Source: an uncultured Acidiferrobacteraceae bacterium (GTDB lineage: Bacteria; Pseudomonadota; Gammaproteobacteria; Acidiferrobacterales; SZUA-150). Taken from it: a stretch of DNA of 63,271 bases. The stretch is from assembly GCA_913009895.1 (NCBI GenBank), contig CAJVXY010000015.1, forward strand, positions 1 to 63,271, given 5' to 3'. Below, piece by piece: positions 9,141 to 17,805 of the stretch (position 1 is the stretch's first letter; every line of letters starts with the position of its first letter). The notes under the pieces are model-generated. The model was not told the DNA's origin. It ran no database searches and saw only the letters and a program-made list of their open reading frames with translations. The translations under genes were made by a program, and so were the position numbers.

Positions 9141-9875
9141 ATGAATATTACTAAATACGCGGCACCGGTTGTTTTTTACCCATTAGCTGGAAAACTGATC
9201 CCCTGGTTTGCCTGGGCCACGGGTATTACCCTGACCATTGGTTTGATCATGGGTTTATTCATTGCCCCCACGGATTACCAGCAAGGTGAAAGTTATCGCA
9301 TTATGTTTATCCACGTGCCTTCGGCCTGGATGTCCATGCTGGTTTACGTGGTAATGGCAACCGCTGGCGCTGTGGCCCTGGCCTGGAAAACCCGCCTCTC
9401 AGAGATGCTGGCGACGGCCTGCGCGCCTATTGGTGCTTCCTTTACCCTGATTGCCTTAATCACGGGCGCCATCTGGGGCAAACCCATGTGGGGTGCTTAC
9501 TGGGTTTGGGATGCGCGCTTAACCTCAGAGCTTGTTTTACTGTTTCTTTACCTGGGATTTATGGCCTTACAGGCCAGTATCGATGATCCGCGCCGGGCCG
9601 CCAGGGCAGCGGCAATTTTGGCGCTGGTTGGGGTGATCAACATCCCGATAATTCATTTTTCTGTGGAATGGTGGAATACCTTGCACCAGCCTGCTTCCGT
9701 CTCGAAAATATCCGCCCCCTCAATACACCCGTCAATGTTGTGGCCTTTGCTGATTAATGCGGTTGGTTTTCATTTATTCTTTGCCACGACTGTACTCATG
9801 CGTATGCGCACCGAGGTGTTAATTCGGGAACGCCATAAAAGCTGGATTGCGGATATAGTCGGGGTTAAACCATGA
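9141..9875 (+). CDS. ccmC: Heme handling protein CcmC
   Basis: Inner-membrane protein that loads heme onto CcmE. It has 244 residues and six membrane segments. The periplasmic WWD-type heme domain is visible as WGAYWVWDARLTSEL near residue 120, and the two heme-ligand histidines are expected in FIHVPSAWMS and IIHFSVEWWNTLHQ. Its stop overlaps the ccmD start (ATGA), showing translational coupling. Confidence 0.96.
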   Translation: MNITKYAAPVVFYPLAGKLIPWFAWATGITLTIGLIMGLFIAPTDYQQGESYRIMFIHVPSAWMSMLVYVVMATAGAVALAWKTRLSEMLATACAPIGASFTLIALITGAIWGKPMWGAYWVWDARLTSELVLLFLYLGFMALQASIDDPRRAARAAAILALVGVINIPIIHFSVEWWNTLHQPASVSKISAPSIHPSMLWPLLINAVGFHLFFATTVLMRMRTEVLIRERHKSWIADIVGVKP

Positions 9876-10039
9876 ACTGGGCTGAGTTTTTTACCATGGG
9901 GGGTTATGGTAAATTCATCTGGTCAGCTTACGGTGCAGCGGCATTTATTATTATTCTTAATGTTGTCTTGCCCATGCGCAGACATAAAAAAGTACTGCAT
10001 ATGTTACGAGAGTTACTGAAAATGAAGGAGCGTGAATAA
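9872..10039 (+). CDS. ccmD: Small membrane protein CcmD
   Basis: A 55-residue protein with one membrane helix and a basic C-terminus. It starts MNWAEFFTMGGYGKFIWSAY and is followed by AAAFIIILNVVLP and RRHKK, the standard CcmD pattern. CcmD stabilises the CcmABC complex with CcmE. It overlaps ccmC by 4 bases, and its end carries the ribosome site of ccmE (AAGGAG at 10025-10030). Confidence 0.92.
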   Translation: MNWAEFFTMGGYGKFIWSAYGAAAFIIILNVVLPMRRHKKVLHMLRELLKMKERE

Positions 10040-10040
10040 A

Positions 10041-10487
10041 TTGAAACGACGTCACAAGAAATTTGCCATTATTTTAACCGCGGTAATCGGCCTGTCCGTT
10101 GCGGCCCTGTTTATCATGGACGCATTTAAGGACAACATGGTTTTTTTCTATTCACCTACGGATGTTTTTGCAGGCAAATCCCCTACCAACAAAACCTTCC
10201 GGCTTGGCGGTATGGTTGAGAAAGGTAGTATCAAAAAAAGCACCAAAAACCTGAAAGTAGAATTCATAGTTACCGATAACAATAAAAAAATCCCGGTTAC
10301 CTACGAAGGTATATTGCCTGATTTGTTCCGCGAGGGTCAGGGTGTGATTACCCAGGGCAAATTGAATGAGAATAATATGTTCACCGCAAGTGAAGTACTG
10401 GCAAAACATGATGAAAATTACATGCCCCCGGAAGTCGCCGACGCCATGAAACGGGCCAAGGAAAAAGCAAACAAATCAAAAATGTAG
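10041..10487 (+). CDS. ccmE: Periplasmic heme chaperone CcmE
   Basis: Membrane-anchored periplasmic chaperone that binds heme covalently and passes it to the ligase. One N-terminal helix is followed by an OB-fold domain with FYSPTDV and FRLGGMVEKGS. The heme histidine lies in LAKHDENYMPPEV near the C-terminus, with the conserved Tyr. TTG 10041 is preferred because AAGGAG lies 10 bases upstream; GTG 10032 would add three residues but sits one base from that site. 148 residues is normal. The usual next gene, ccmF, is absent. Confidence 0.94.
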   Translation: MKRRHKKFAIILTAVIGLSVAALFIMDAFKDNMVFFYSPTDVFAGKSPTNKTFRLGGMVEKGSIKKSTKNLKVEFIVTDNNKKIPVTYEGILPDLFREGQGVITQGKLNENNMFTASEVLAKHDENYMPPEVADAMKRAKEKANKSKM

Positions 10488-10586
10488 CGTGTCAAAACAG
10501 AGGCCACGGCAAATAGCTAAACCTGCCAGTTTATTCCAGTCCATGCCAAATCAACGCCAGATTTAGTCCAAATACGTGCCGAACTT

Positions 10587-11123
10587 ATGAAGAATAAATT
10601 ATTTCTAATACCGATTGTTTTAGTTCTCGTGCTGGGGTTTTTTCTATGGCGCGGCCTGTCACTGGACCCCCGGAAAATTCCTTCGCCCCTGGTTGGCAAA
10701 GCCATGCCTGACTTTAGTGCCCCACGGGTCCATGTCCCGGAAAAAACAATTAGCACCAAAGACCTGCTGGGTCGCCCTTACCTGCTCAATATCTGGGCTT
10801 CATGGTGCGTTGCCTGTCGCCAGGAACATCCTTTGCTCATGGAATTGTCCCGCCTGGGCCAGGTTCGACTCATCGGATTAAACTACAAAGACAAACGCAC
10901 AGATGCGGTCAAATTCCTGGGCACCATGGGCGACCCTTACGAAATGAGCCTCGGTGACCTGGATGGCCGGATTGGCATTAATTTGGGTGTTTATGGCGTA
11001 CCTGAAACCTTCCTGGTGGACAGTAAAGGCATCATCAAATACAAACACATTGGTCCGATCGGGGTGCAGGATCTCAGGGTCACGATAATACCTTTAATCA
11101 AAGAATTAGAAGCGGGAATTTAG
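10587..11123 (+). CDS. dsbE: Thiol:disulfide interchange protein DsbE/CcmG
   Basis: Membrane-tethered periplasmic thioredoxin that keeps apocytochrome c or CcmH thiols reduced. It has 178 residues: an N-terminal anchor (LFLIPIVLVLVLGFFLW), the active site WASWCVACRQEHP, and the cis-proline loop GVPETFLVDSKG. All are typical of CcmG/DsbE. It lies 99 bases after ccmE, where ccmF would normally be, and no ccmH or ccmI follows. An ATG at 10587 after GAACTT gives the start; the ribosome site is weak. Confidence 0.95.
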   Translation: MKNKLFLIPIVLVLVLGFFLWRGLSLDPRKIPSPLVGKAMPDFSAPRVHVPEKTISTKDLLGRPYLLNIWASWCVACRQEHPLLMELSRLGQVRLIGLNYKDKRTDAVKFLGTMGDPYEMSLGDLDGRIGINLGVYGVPETFLVDSKGIIKYKHIGPIGVQDLRVTIIPLIKELEAGI

Positions 11124-11495
11124 TCCTCAAGCACGTAGATACCCGCCGACCTCAAGAACACCCTGGCACGCTTTAAAACCGTTACTACATCCCCCAGAAG
11201 CTTGTCTGCGGCTACATATACGTCATTTGCCCTGTCATGCAGGTGTCCGTCAAAGGCGATAGCAGGCACTCACTCAGGGCACGAAAATTTAACAGCGCAG
11301 ACTGTCTTGTCGCATTCGGCTGATTTTGCCGGCAGCTGGTTGGCTGAAAATACCGGTTAGTGACAACCATTCAAGACAAGGTCGCACACACGAGCGCAGC
11401 CCATAGTTACCCATTCGAATTCAGTCACTAGCGGGTCAACTTATTCGACTTTCCCGGGTTAAATTCCCAGATCATTTGCGATTAATGGTGTTTTT

Positions 11496-11703
11496 TTGTT
11501 CACAATGTCTGTGGATAACTTTGTGTACAAATCAGCATTGCCTGTCTCAATGCTGGAAATAAAACACTATCCGTTAAATTGAACAAATATTGTGCAAGTT
11601 AATACATATTTAAAAACAATAACTTAACGATTCTCTAATATTGATCGCAAATATAACCCAGATTATTTTTGTTCAATTTAGTATTTCCAGTAAATGTGCA
11701 CAA
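11496..11703. other. Cluster of DnaA-box-like 9-mers in a non-coding stretch
   Basis: The region 11124-11766 has no convincing gene. Inside it are TTGTTCACA (11496-11504, one mismatch to TTATNCACA), TGTGGATAA (11510-11518, a perfect box on the minus strand), TGTGTACAA (11522-11530, one mismatch) and TGTGCACAA (11695-11703, one mismatch). Three lie within 35 bases, and the sequence after them (11531-11690) is very AT-rich. DnaA binding here is inference. No replication gene is near, so a titration or regulatory site is more likely than the main origin. Confidence 0.35.
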
Positions 11704-11766
11704 CTTGGTACAAAAGTATGGCCATTGTTTTTTGACATCAGCGTGCCGCCTGATTACGGTGCGGTC

Positions 11767-12246
11767 ATGAAACAGGCACAAACACATTCAAAGTCGGGCC
11801 ACCCGAGCCTGGGCCGGGTATTGGGTGCGATTATTTACGACAGTCTTATCCTGTTTGCCCTGTTTATGATTGCCGGGTTTATTGTCATACCTGTGCTGGG
11901 TCGCCCGCCAACGGGCCAAGGCGAGCATTTGTTTTTCCAGGTGCTTTTACTGGTCATTGCCTACCTTTTCTTTTGCTGGTTCTGGACCCACGGCGGCCAA
12001 ACCCTCGGCATGCGGGCCTGGAAAATCAGGCTGCTAAATCTGAATAATGAAACAGTTACCTGGTCGGTCGCCACAGGCCGTTTCTGCCTGGCCATTTTGT
12101 CATGGTTACTTTTGGGCCTGGGTTATCTCTCGATGCTGTGGGATCGTGAAGGCCTAAGCTGGCATGATCGATTGAGCAGCACCTATCTCATCCTCATGGG
12201 CAAACAAAAAGCCCAAAACAACCCTGGTAAGGACCAAAGCAATTAG
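11767..12246 (+). CDS. RDD family membrane protein
   Basis: A 159-residue membrane protein of the RDD family (function unknown; some members affect ion or solute transport). It has three hydrophobic segments. The signature arginine and aspartates are visible in LGRVLGAIIYDSLILF and GQTLGMRAWKIRL, and in WHDRLSSTYLI near the end. ATG 11767 begins MKQAQTHSKSG; a longer reading from TTG 11641 runs through the AT-rich gap and is not credible. It is convergent with lptG, as in related genomes, but an outer-membrane protein gene now lies between them. Confidence 0.83.
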   Translation: MKQAQTHSKSGHPSLGRVLGAIIYDSLILFALFMIAGFIVIPVLGRPPTGQGEHLFFQVLLLVIAYLFFCWFWTHGGQTLGMRAWKIRLLNLNNETVTWSVATGRFCLAILSWLLLGLGYLSMLWDREGLSWHDRLSSTYLILMGKQKAQNNPGKDQSN

Positions 12247-12248
12247 CC

Positions 12249-12317
12249 CTAGGCGGCCCAGGCAAACAGCCAGACTGTAAATCCTATAATGGTAAATATT
12301 GACGACAACAAGAAAAA
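12249..12317 (-). pseudogene. Decayed second copy of the lptG 3' end
   Basis: Read on the minus strand, the last 22 codons before the TAG at 12249 encode a hydrophobic tail ending in GFTVWLFAWAA. The true lptG gene ends in GVAVWLFTRAA, and the DNA of the two tails matches closely over the last 30 bases (GCGGCCC-GG-AAACAGCCAGAC on the plus strand). The fragment has no start or ribosome site. It looks like what remained of the original lptG end beside the RDD gene when the outer-membrane protein gene arrived. It is short, so chance cannot be fully excluded. Confidence 0.5.
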
Positions 12318-12329
12318 TATCCTTGTATT

Positions 12330-12361
12330 ATAAAAATGGCGGACCAAATGCGGTCCGCCAT
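12330..12361 (-). terminator. Rho-independent terminator of the outer-membrane protein gene
   Basis: A perfect 10-bp stem, ATGGCGGACC and GGTCCGCCAT, with a 6-base loop is followed on the minus strand by TTTTTATAAT. It lies 30 bases after the stop of the 12391-13257 gene. Confidence 0.85.
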
Positions 12362-12390
12362 GTGCGATACAGCTTAAAGTATTTTCTGTC

Positions 12391-13257
12391 TTAGAAAGTC
12401 CAGCTCGTACCCAGCTTGAAACCATGAAAACCGGCATCAATTCCGTCCTGAACCTGGGTAGCTTCGTTAACGTCATCGACAAATATTTGATTACTTGCCA
12501 AACGTTGAAAACGAATAATGTCATAACCTAACCAGACTTTGCCATTTTTTAAATATGACCAGGTGCCCTTGATGCCGGCCTCAAAACCCGGTACAACTGT
12601 GTCACTTTTCAACTTTCGTTCAAAATTATTTCCGGTATCAGTATGCTTGTATTCATTGGTGCCCATCAGCAAGGACAGTGCAGCCCCAACTTCGAGCCCG
12701 AAACCAGCACCATACGAAAAGTTCTGATCAAGACCAAAACGAAACCCAAACAGTGAACTCTTGGCTGACACTGCGACAATCGAGCCGCCGTTGTCAACGT
12801 TTGCATCTACTGAATTTGTGTAATTCACATAACGCGCCCCCAATGTATAGGACAATGAATTATTAATCGGCGTAGCATAACCTAAATCGACTATTTGTAA
12901 CTCCAGCTTGCCGTCAGCGTCCATGTTAGTATAACCACCGTAATCACTGTCTGGATGATCCAGTGCAAACTGATAATTTAGCGAATTGGGATCACCTTCG
13001 CTGGTTTTTGCCACATAATTCAGAAACGAAAAACGCAAATTATTATGGGCCGCCATGAGAGTAAAATTGGCTTCAGCGTCATACTCAAGCACCTGATTAT
13101 CAAAGGGCGCAGTATCAAACTCTGATCCCAACACTGTGTCTTGGCCCGTTGCCTGATAATTGGTAACTTCCAGGCCAATCGTAGTTGCTGCGAAAACAGG
13201 TATGGGCAGTAACGCCGCTGCCAATATTGTAATATTTAATATTTTGGTTTTTTTCAT
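12391..13257 (-). CDS. Outer-membrane beta-barrel protein (Lpg1974-like)
   Basis: A 288-residue secreted protein. Residues 1-23 are a Sec signal peptide ending PVFAA. The mature part has alternating strands, and the chain ends in a phenylalanine (GFKLGTSWTF), as expected for BamA-inserted barrels. Segments such as VSAKSSLFGFRFGLDQNF followed by LEVGAALSLLMGTNEY resemble the pore-forming Lpg1974 family first seen in Legionella. This assignment is by pattern only; ligand or role is unknown. It stands alone between the lptG remnant and lptG, with its own terminator, and appears to be an insertion into the conserved RDD-lptG neighbourhood. Confidence 0.65.
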   Translation of the reverse strand: MKKTKILNITILAAALLPIPVFAATTIGLEVTNYQATGQDTVLGSEFDTAPFDNQVLEYDAEANFTLMAAHNNLRFSFLNYVAKTSEGDPNSLNYQFALDHPDSDYGGYTNMDADGKLELQIVDLGYATPINNSLSYTLGARYVNYTNSVDANVDNGGSIVAVSAKSSLFGFRFGLDQNFSYGAGFGLEVGAALSLLMGTNEYKHTDTGNNFERKLKSDTVVPGFEAGIKGTWSYLKNGKVWLGYDIIRFQRLASNQIFVDDVNEATQVQDGIDAGFHGFKLGTSWTF

Positions 13258-13441
13258 TATTTTCCCTCATATTTGATATATCTGATTTTTGGATAACTGC
13301 CTTTGACTCCCATCAACGACTGTCCATCAGCAGATTAACAGCTATGTTGTTACAGATACATACCAGGCTGATAAATTCCTAAAAAAAAATCAAATCTCCA
13401 AATCTCAAATAAACAGGGCAGGCTTATCAATTTTGACTTCG

Positions 13442-14518
13442 TTAAGCGGCCCGGGTAAACAGCCAGACAGCAACACCTGAAAACAACAAAATTGGCGTCA
13501 TCGCCCCAAAAAATGGCGAGATACCAATTATTAATGCCGTATAGCCTGATATTAAATTTAAAAAATTAAATGCCAGGGCAATGACAATGCCGATAAACAG
13601 GCGTTGACCGATACCACTGGCACGATCACGAGTGAACACGAAGGGAATAGCCAGCAGTAACATAACGAAACTTGCCAGTGGCATCAGCACCTTGTTCCAG
13701 AAGGTCAGCTCGAACCGTCCCGTTCGTTGCAAATTCTGCTTCAAATGATCGATATACTGATAGAGTTGAAATGCTGACATGCCTTCAGGCCGAACCGTGA
13801 ACACGGCTAGATTCTCCGGTGTCAATACCGTGTCCCAGGCCAAAGTTGCCTGCTTTTTGACCTTTATTTTTTTAATCTGGTGATCCTTGGCCGTTATCAG
13901 ACTAAATCGTGCATCCTGCATTATCCAACCCTTGTTTTTATACCTGGCGCTGGCACCATACAGCGTCTGGACCAACTGGCGGTTATGATCAAATTTGTAA
14001 AGCGTAATGTTGCGCAAGCTCCTGTCCGGCAAAACCTCGCCAATATTGATAAAACTCTGGCCATCCTTTAACCAAAGCCCGCTATACTTATCGTGAAAAC
14101 TGATTTGCAGGGCTTCGGCGCGGCCCCGTTGGGCGATACCCTCGCTATAGGGCACAACCCACTCACCCAGCATGACGGCAAGAACGATAAAAACCAATCC
14201 TGCCTTCATGGCCGCAAGTGCAATTCTGCCAACAGACACCCCGGCTGCCCGCATGGCCGTGAGCTCTGATCCAGCAGCGAGGTAGGACAAGCCTAAAGTA
14301 GTTCCCAATAAAATGATGGCCGGAAACAGTTCGTAAAGTTTCTTTGGCAGGCTGAACGTAATAAAAATGATGAGTTCAAGGATACCGAAATTGGCCTTGC
14401 CCAACTGTCCCAGGTTATCAATCAAATACATGAAGGCCAGCAATAAACTTAAGCCAGATAACACCAGCAAGATGCCATAAACAACATTTTGAACTATGTA
14501 TTGATCGATTAAGCGCAT
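13442..14518 (-). CDS. lptG: LPS export permease LptG
   Basis: Inner-membrane permease of the LptB2FG transporter, which extracts lipopolysaccharide for export. It has 358 residues: three membrane helices, a periplasmic jelly-roll domain (about residues 120-260) and three more helices. The start MRLIDQYIVQNVVYGILLVL and the cytoplasmic coupling region GSELTAMRAAGVSVGRI are typical. It starts 3 bases after the lptF stop. Its 3' end is partly duplicated at 12249. Confidence 0.95.
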   Translation of the reverse strand: MRLIDQYIVQNVVYGILLVLSGLSLLLAFMYLIDNLGQLGKANFGILELIIFITFSLPKKLYELFPAIILLGTTLGLSYLAAGSELTAMRAAGVSVGRIALAAMKAGLVFIVLAVMLGEWVVPYSEGIAQRGRAEALQISFHDKYSGLWLKDGQSFINIGEVLPDRSLRNITLYKFDHNRQLVQTLYGASARYKNKGWIMQDARFSLITAKDHQIKKIKVKKQATLAWDTVLTPENLAVFTVRPEGMSAFQLYQYIDHLKQNLQRTGRFELTFWNKVLMPLASFVMLLLAIPFVFTRDRASGIGQRLFIGIVIALAFNFLNLISGYTALIIGISPFFGAMTPILLFSGVAVWLFTRAA

Positions 14519-14521
14519 TGC

Positions 14522-15664
14522 TTATTTCACAAAACCTGGTCTTTTCGGTAATAACCAAACCAGCGAAACCAGGGGCAAGTGGTTTTGTCGACGCCAGAAA
14601 GCATAGGCCGCAAAAATGGCAAATATTCCATGAACTGGCCAAAGGCCGAAATATCCGGGAATTTTTCCACTGTTTAACATGCCTGCAAACAGACCCAGTA
14701 AATTGCTATAGAGAAAAAACACTAACAAGGCCAGGAACATACTGCCAAACCGGCTTTGTCTGGGATTGGTATAAGCCAGTACCATGGCCAGGGTGACAAG
14801 CAAGTACAGGGCAATGGGTCGTGCCAGTCGCCAATGCCATTCTGCTGTATAGGCAGGTTTATTTAGGCTGAATAACCTGGCCGTTGGCATGGCGTCAACG
14901 CCACTGGAAACCCTGGCTGGTGCTTTTGTTAACGTGGCTGAATACCGCTCGAAGGCAAACACACGCATCGCCTTCTGGCCCGGCATGATTTCGTAATAAT
15001 GGCCATTTTCCAGAATCAACACGTTGGCGCCTGAACTGTCATCAACACCTCGACGACCGGTCTTGGCAACGACAATGCCAGATTTACCACCTTCTGCGAC
15101 AAGCTGGCCTTTTCCGATACCGGCGCGAGCAAACACACCCGAGAATTGCTTTTCCTCGCCGTCTGCTGTTTTATTCAGGCCTTCTACGTAATAAACGCTG
15201 TTATTAAAGCCGCTATGGAAAATCCCTGCGCGCAGGCCAACCACTGCCGCACCACTGCTGCGCGCCTCTGTTTTGACAATGTCTACCAGGCGGGCCGCCA
15301 TGGGAGAAAAATAAAATGATAAAAAACTCACAACCACAGCGAAAACACTTGCCAAAACCAGCAACGCGAGCCACAAATTGAACAGGCTCAGGCCACAGGC
15401 CTCCAGGGCAGTCACTTCACTGTCCCGGTACCAGCGACTCATTGTCAACAGCACACCCAGGAAAAGCGACAGGGGCAATAATGTGTCTGTGGTCCGGATT
15501 ATCTCGAGTCCGAATATCTGCAAGGCAAGTTCGCCGGTTTGCTTGCCCAGTGCTGCCTGGCCCAGGGCCTCGGTTAAACCCGCAAAAATAATCATGAACA
15601 GCAAGACACCGGCAATGAAAATTGTCGTTAATGCAGATTCGCGAAATAGTGCTCGACCCAGCAA
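14522..15664 (-). CDS. lptF: LPS export permease LptF
   Basis: Partner of LptG in the LptB2FG complex. About 380 residues with the same six-helix plus periplasmic domain layout; the conserved coupling segment is DSEVTALEACGLSLFNLW. I placed the start at TTG 15664 (MLGRALFRESALT) because AGGTGG lies 6 bases upstream and the sequence begins like other LptF proteins. TTG 15727 would add 21 residues with no family match. It is divergent from pepA, as in Pseudomonas and its relatives. Confidence 0.92.
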   Translation of the reverse strand: MLGRALFRESALTTIFIAGVLLFMIIFAGLTEALGQAALGKQTGELALQIFGLEIIRTTDTLLPLSLFLGVLLTMSRWYRDSEVTALEACGLSLFNLWLALLVLASVFAVVVSFLSFYFSPMAARLVDIVKTEARSSGAAVVGLRAGIFHSGFNNSVYYVEGLNKTADGEEKQFSGVFARAGIGKGQLVAEGGKSGIVVAKTGRRGVDDSSGANVLILENGHYYEIMPGQKAMRVFAFERYSATLTKAPARVSSGVDAMPTARLFSLNKPAYTAEWHWRLARPIALYLLVTLAMVLAYTNPRQSRFGSMFLALLVFFLYSNLLGLFAGMLNSGKIPGYFGLWPVHGIFAIFAAYAFWRRQNHLPLVSLVWLLPKRPGFVK

Positions 15665-15825
15665 AATAAACCACCTGTCTATTACATAGATATACGTTTT
15701 GACAATTACCGGGTAAGCATCGGACAATCCACGGCACCATAGTAATATTGCTGTAATATTACCTACTTTAACCCTAATGTATTCCGGTCAGCCCGGTAAC
15801 AATAACACAGACGGAAACCCAGATT

Positions 15826-17355
15826 TTGACAATACCAAACACAGAAATTGAGCTCGTCACTGGCACGTTGACAGACCTACGATGCGACCTGTTAATCCTG
15901 GCCGTTTTTGATAAACGCAAACTAAGCCCCACGGCCCAAAAAATTGACAAGGCATGTGACGGCAAACTGACTTCATTAATTGAGCAGGGAGAACTGGACG
16001 GCAAAAAAGGCGCGACACTACTGATACCAGAAATTTCTGGTATCAGGGCACAACGCATTCTGCTTGTTGGCTGTGGCAAACAGGACAAATTTGGCCCCGC
16101 CGAGTACCAGGAAGTGTGCAACAAGGCCATTAGCCAGTCCTGCCGGTCAAATATCAAACATGTCATCAGTACGCTGCCAGAATTAACGCTTTCTAAACAA
16201 CATGATCAAAAAAAATATCACCCGCATTGGCGCATAGAGCAGGCTACCATTGCTGCCTACGGTTCCCTGTACCGTTTTGATGCACTCAAAACTGACAATA
16301 AAAAAGATAAGTCACGGCCTGCCCGGATTAATTTCACTTTCGACGAAACAGCTGATACAAAATTCTCACAATTAGCGATAACCCAGGGCGTCGCCATTGG
16401 TCGTGGCATTTCACTGGCCAAAGAACTGGGCAATATGCCGGGCAATATATGCAACCCGACTTACCTGGCAGACCAGGCATTGGCGCTGGCCAAAACATTG
16501 CCCATCATCACCACGATCCTGGAAGAAGCAGAAATGGAAAAACTGGGCATGGGTGCCTTGTTGTCTGTTTCACGCGGGTCTCGCCAGCCGGCAAAACTGA
16601 TTGTCATGGAGTACAAAGGCGGCGCAAAATCCGAACAACCCGTGGTGCTTGTCGGTAAAGGCCTTACCTTTGATGCCGGTGGTATTTCCCTCAAGCCCGC
16701 CGGTGCCATGGATGAAATGAAATTTGATATGTGCGGCAGTGCCAGCGTTTTTGGTACCGTCCAAGCCATCGCTGAAATGAAATGCCCAATCAACCTGGTT
16801 GGCATTGTGCCCAGCTCAGAAAATATGCCCGATGGTGATGCCAACAAGCCGGGTGATGTGGTCACCAGCATGTCTGGCCAGACCATCGAAATTCTAAACA
16901 CCGATGCGGAAGGACGCTTAATTTTATGTGATGCCCTCACCTATGCCGCAAAATTCAAGCCCGCCACAATTATTGATATTGCCACGCTCACCGGTGCGGT
17001 GGTGGTGGCCCTGGGCAGTCATGCAACGGGTCTCCTGGGTAATGATGAAACCCTGGTCCAGGACTTGCTGCAAGCGGGTCAAATTACCCGGGATCGTGCC
17101 TGGCAGTTACCATTATGGGAGTCTTACCAGGGCCAACTGGATAGTAATTTTGCTGATATGGCCAACATTGGTGGTCGCGAAGCCGGTACAATCACTGCTG
17201 CCTGCTTTTTATCCCGTTACACCAAGGATTATAATTGGGCTCATCTGGATATTGCTGGTACGGCCTGGAAAAAAGGCAAGCTAAAAGGCGCAACCGGACG
17301 ACCCGTACAGCTATTAACCCAGTACCTCATAACGAGAGCAAAAACCCGGACTTAA
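15826..17355 (+). CDS. pepA: Leucyl aminopeptidase PepA
   Basis: Cytoplasmic M17 dizinc aminopeptidase that also binds DNA in Xer recombination and carAB control in enterics. 509 residues. The catalytic domain shows VGKGLTFDAGGISLKPA (metal and catalytic Lys) and the family signature NTDAEGRLILCDAL with the catalytic Arg. The N-terminal domain (about 1-190) is more variable. The start is TTG 15826, which gives a normal N-terminus; the ribosome site is weak. It leads the pepA-holC-X-valS group and is divergent from lptF. Confidence 0.96.
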   Translation: MTIPNTEIELVTGTLTDLRCDLLILAVFDKRKLSPTAQKIDKACDGKLTSLIEQGELDGKKGATLLIPEISGIRAQRILLVGCGKQDKFGPAEYQEVCNKAISQSCRSNIKHVISTLPELTLSKQHDQKKYHPHWRIEQATIAAYGSLYRFDALKTDNKKDKSRPARINFTFDETADTKFSQLAITQGVAIGRGISLAKELGNMPGNICNPTYLADQALALAKTLPIITTILEEAEMEKLGMGALLSVSRGSRQPAKLIVMEYKGGAKSEQPVVLVGKGLTFDAGGISLKPAGAMDEMKFDMCGSASVFGTVQAIAEMKCPINLVGIVPSSENMPDGDANKPGDVVTSMSGQTIEILNTDAEGRLILCDALTYAAKFKPATIIDIATLTGAVVVALGSHATGLLGNDETLVQDLLQAGQITRDRAWQLPLWESYQGQLDSNFADMANIGGREAGTITAACFLSRYTKDYNWAHLDIAGTAWKKGKLKGATGRPVQLLTQYLITRAKTRT

Positions 17356-17372
17356 AAACCAGACTTGAGATA

Positions 17373-17804
17373 ATGACAAAAATCGATTTTTACTTACTTG
17401 GTGATAATGGGCTTGCTGACGACGGCACAGGCAAATCCAGGTTTGCCTGCCGCCTGACCCAAAAAGTTTTCTCTCAAGGTTACAAGATATTCATTTATGC
17501 AGATAATCAATCTCTGGTCAGCAAAATGGATAATTTATTATGGACCTTTCAGCCAGGTAGTTTTCTGCCCCATGGTGTTAACGAAAATAAAACCACCGAG
17601 CCCATTGTCATTGGTGATGCCGGGCCGCCGGACACGATTCATGATGTGTTAATTAATCTTGCCAGCACTTCGCCTGATTTCTTTTCCAGTTTCGATCGCG
17701 TGGTAGAAATTGTCGGTAATAGCGAGTCTGAAAAACTGGATGCACGGGAACGATACCGTTTTTATCGTGACCGGGGTTACGAACTGGAAACGCACCAAAT
17801 CTGA
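17373..17804 (+). CDS. holC: DNA polymerase III chi subunit
   Basis: Clamp-loader accessory subunit that links the replisome to single-strand binding protein. 143 residues beginning MTKIDFYLLGDNGL, close to the family start. Then come FACRLTQKVFSQGYKIFIYADNQ and WTFQPGSFLPHG, which match HolC. An earlier in-frame ATG (17235) lies inside pepA and is not used. The stop is one base before the next start. Confidence 0.92.
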   Translation: MTKIDFYLLGDNGLADDGTGKSRFACRLTQKVFSQGYKIFIYADNQSLVSKMDNLLWTFQPGSFLPHGVNENKTTEPIVIGDAGPPDTIHDVLINLASTSPDFFSSFDRVVEIVGNSESEKLDARERYRFYRDRGYELETHQI

Positions 17805-17805
17805 C

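Noticed and set aside
15665..15825. Palindrome GTAATATTAC in the lptF-pepA gap as a regulator site
   Set aside because: Short and AT-only apart from its ends; such palindromes are expected by chance in AT-rich promoters.
16461..16940. 159-codon minus-strand frame inside pepA
   Set aside because: Antisense to a clear gene; Ser/Pro-rich low-complexity translation.
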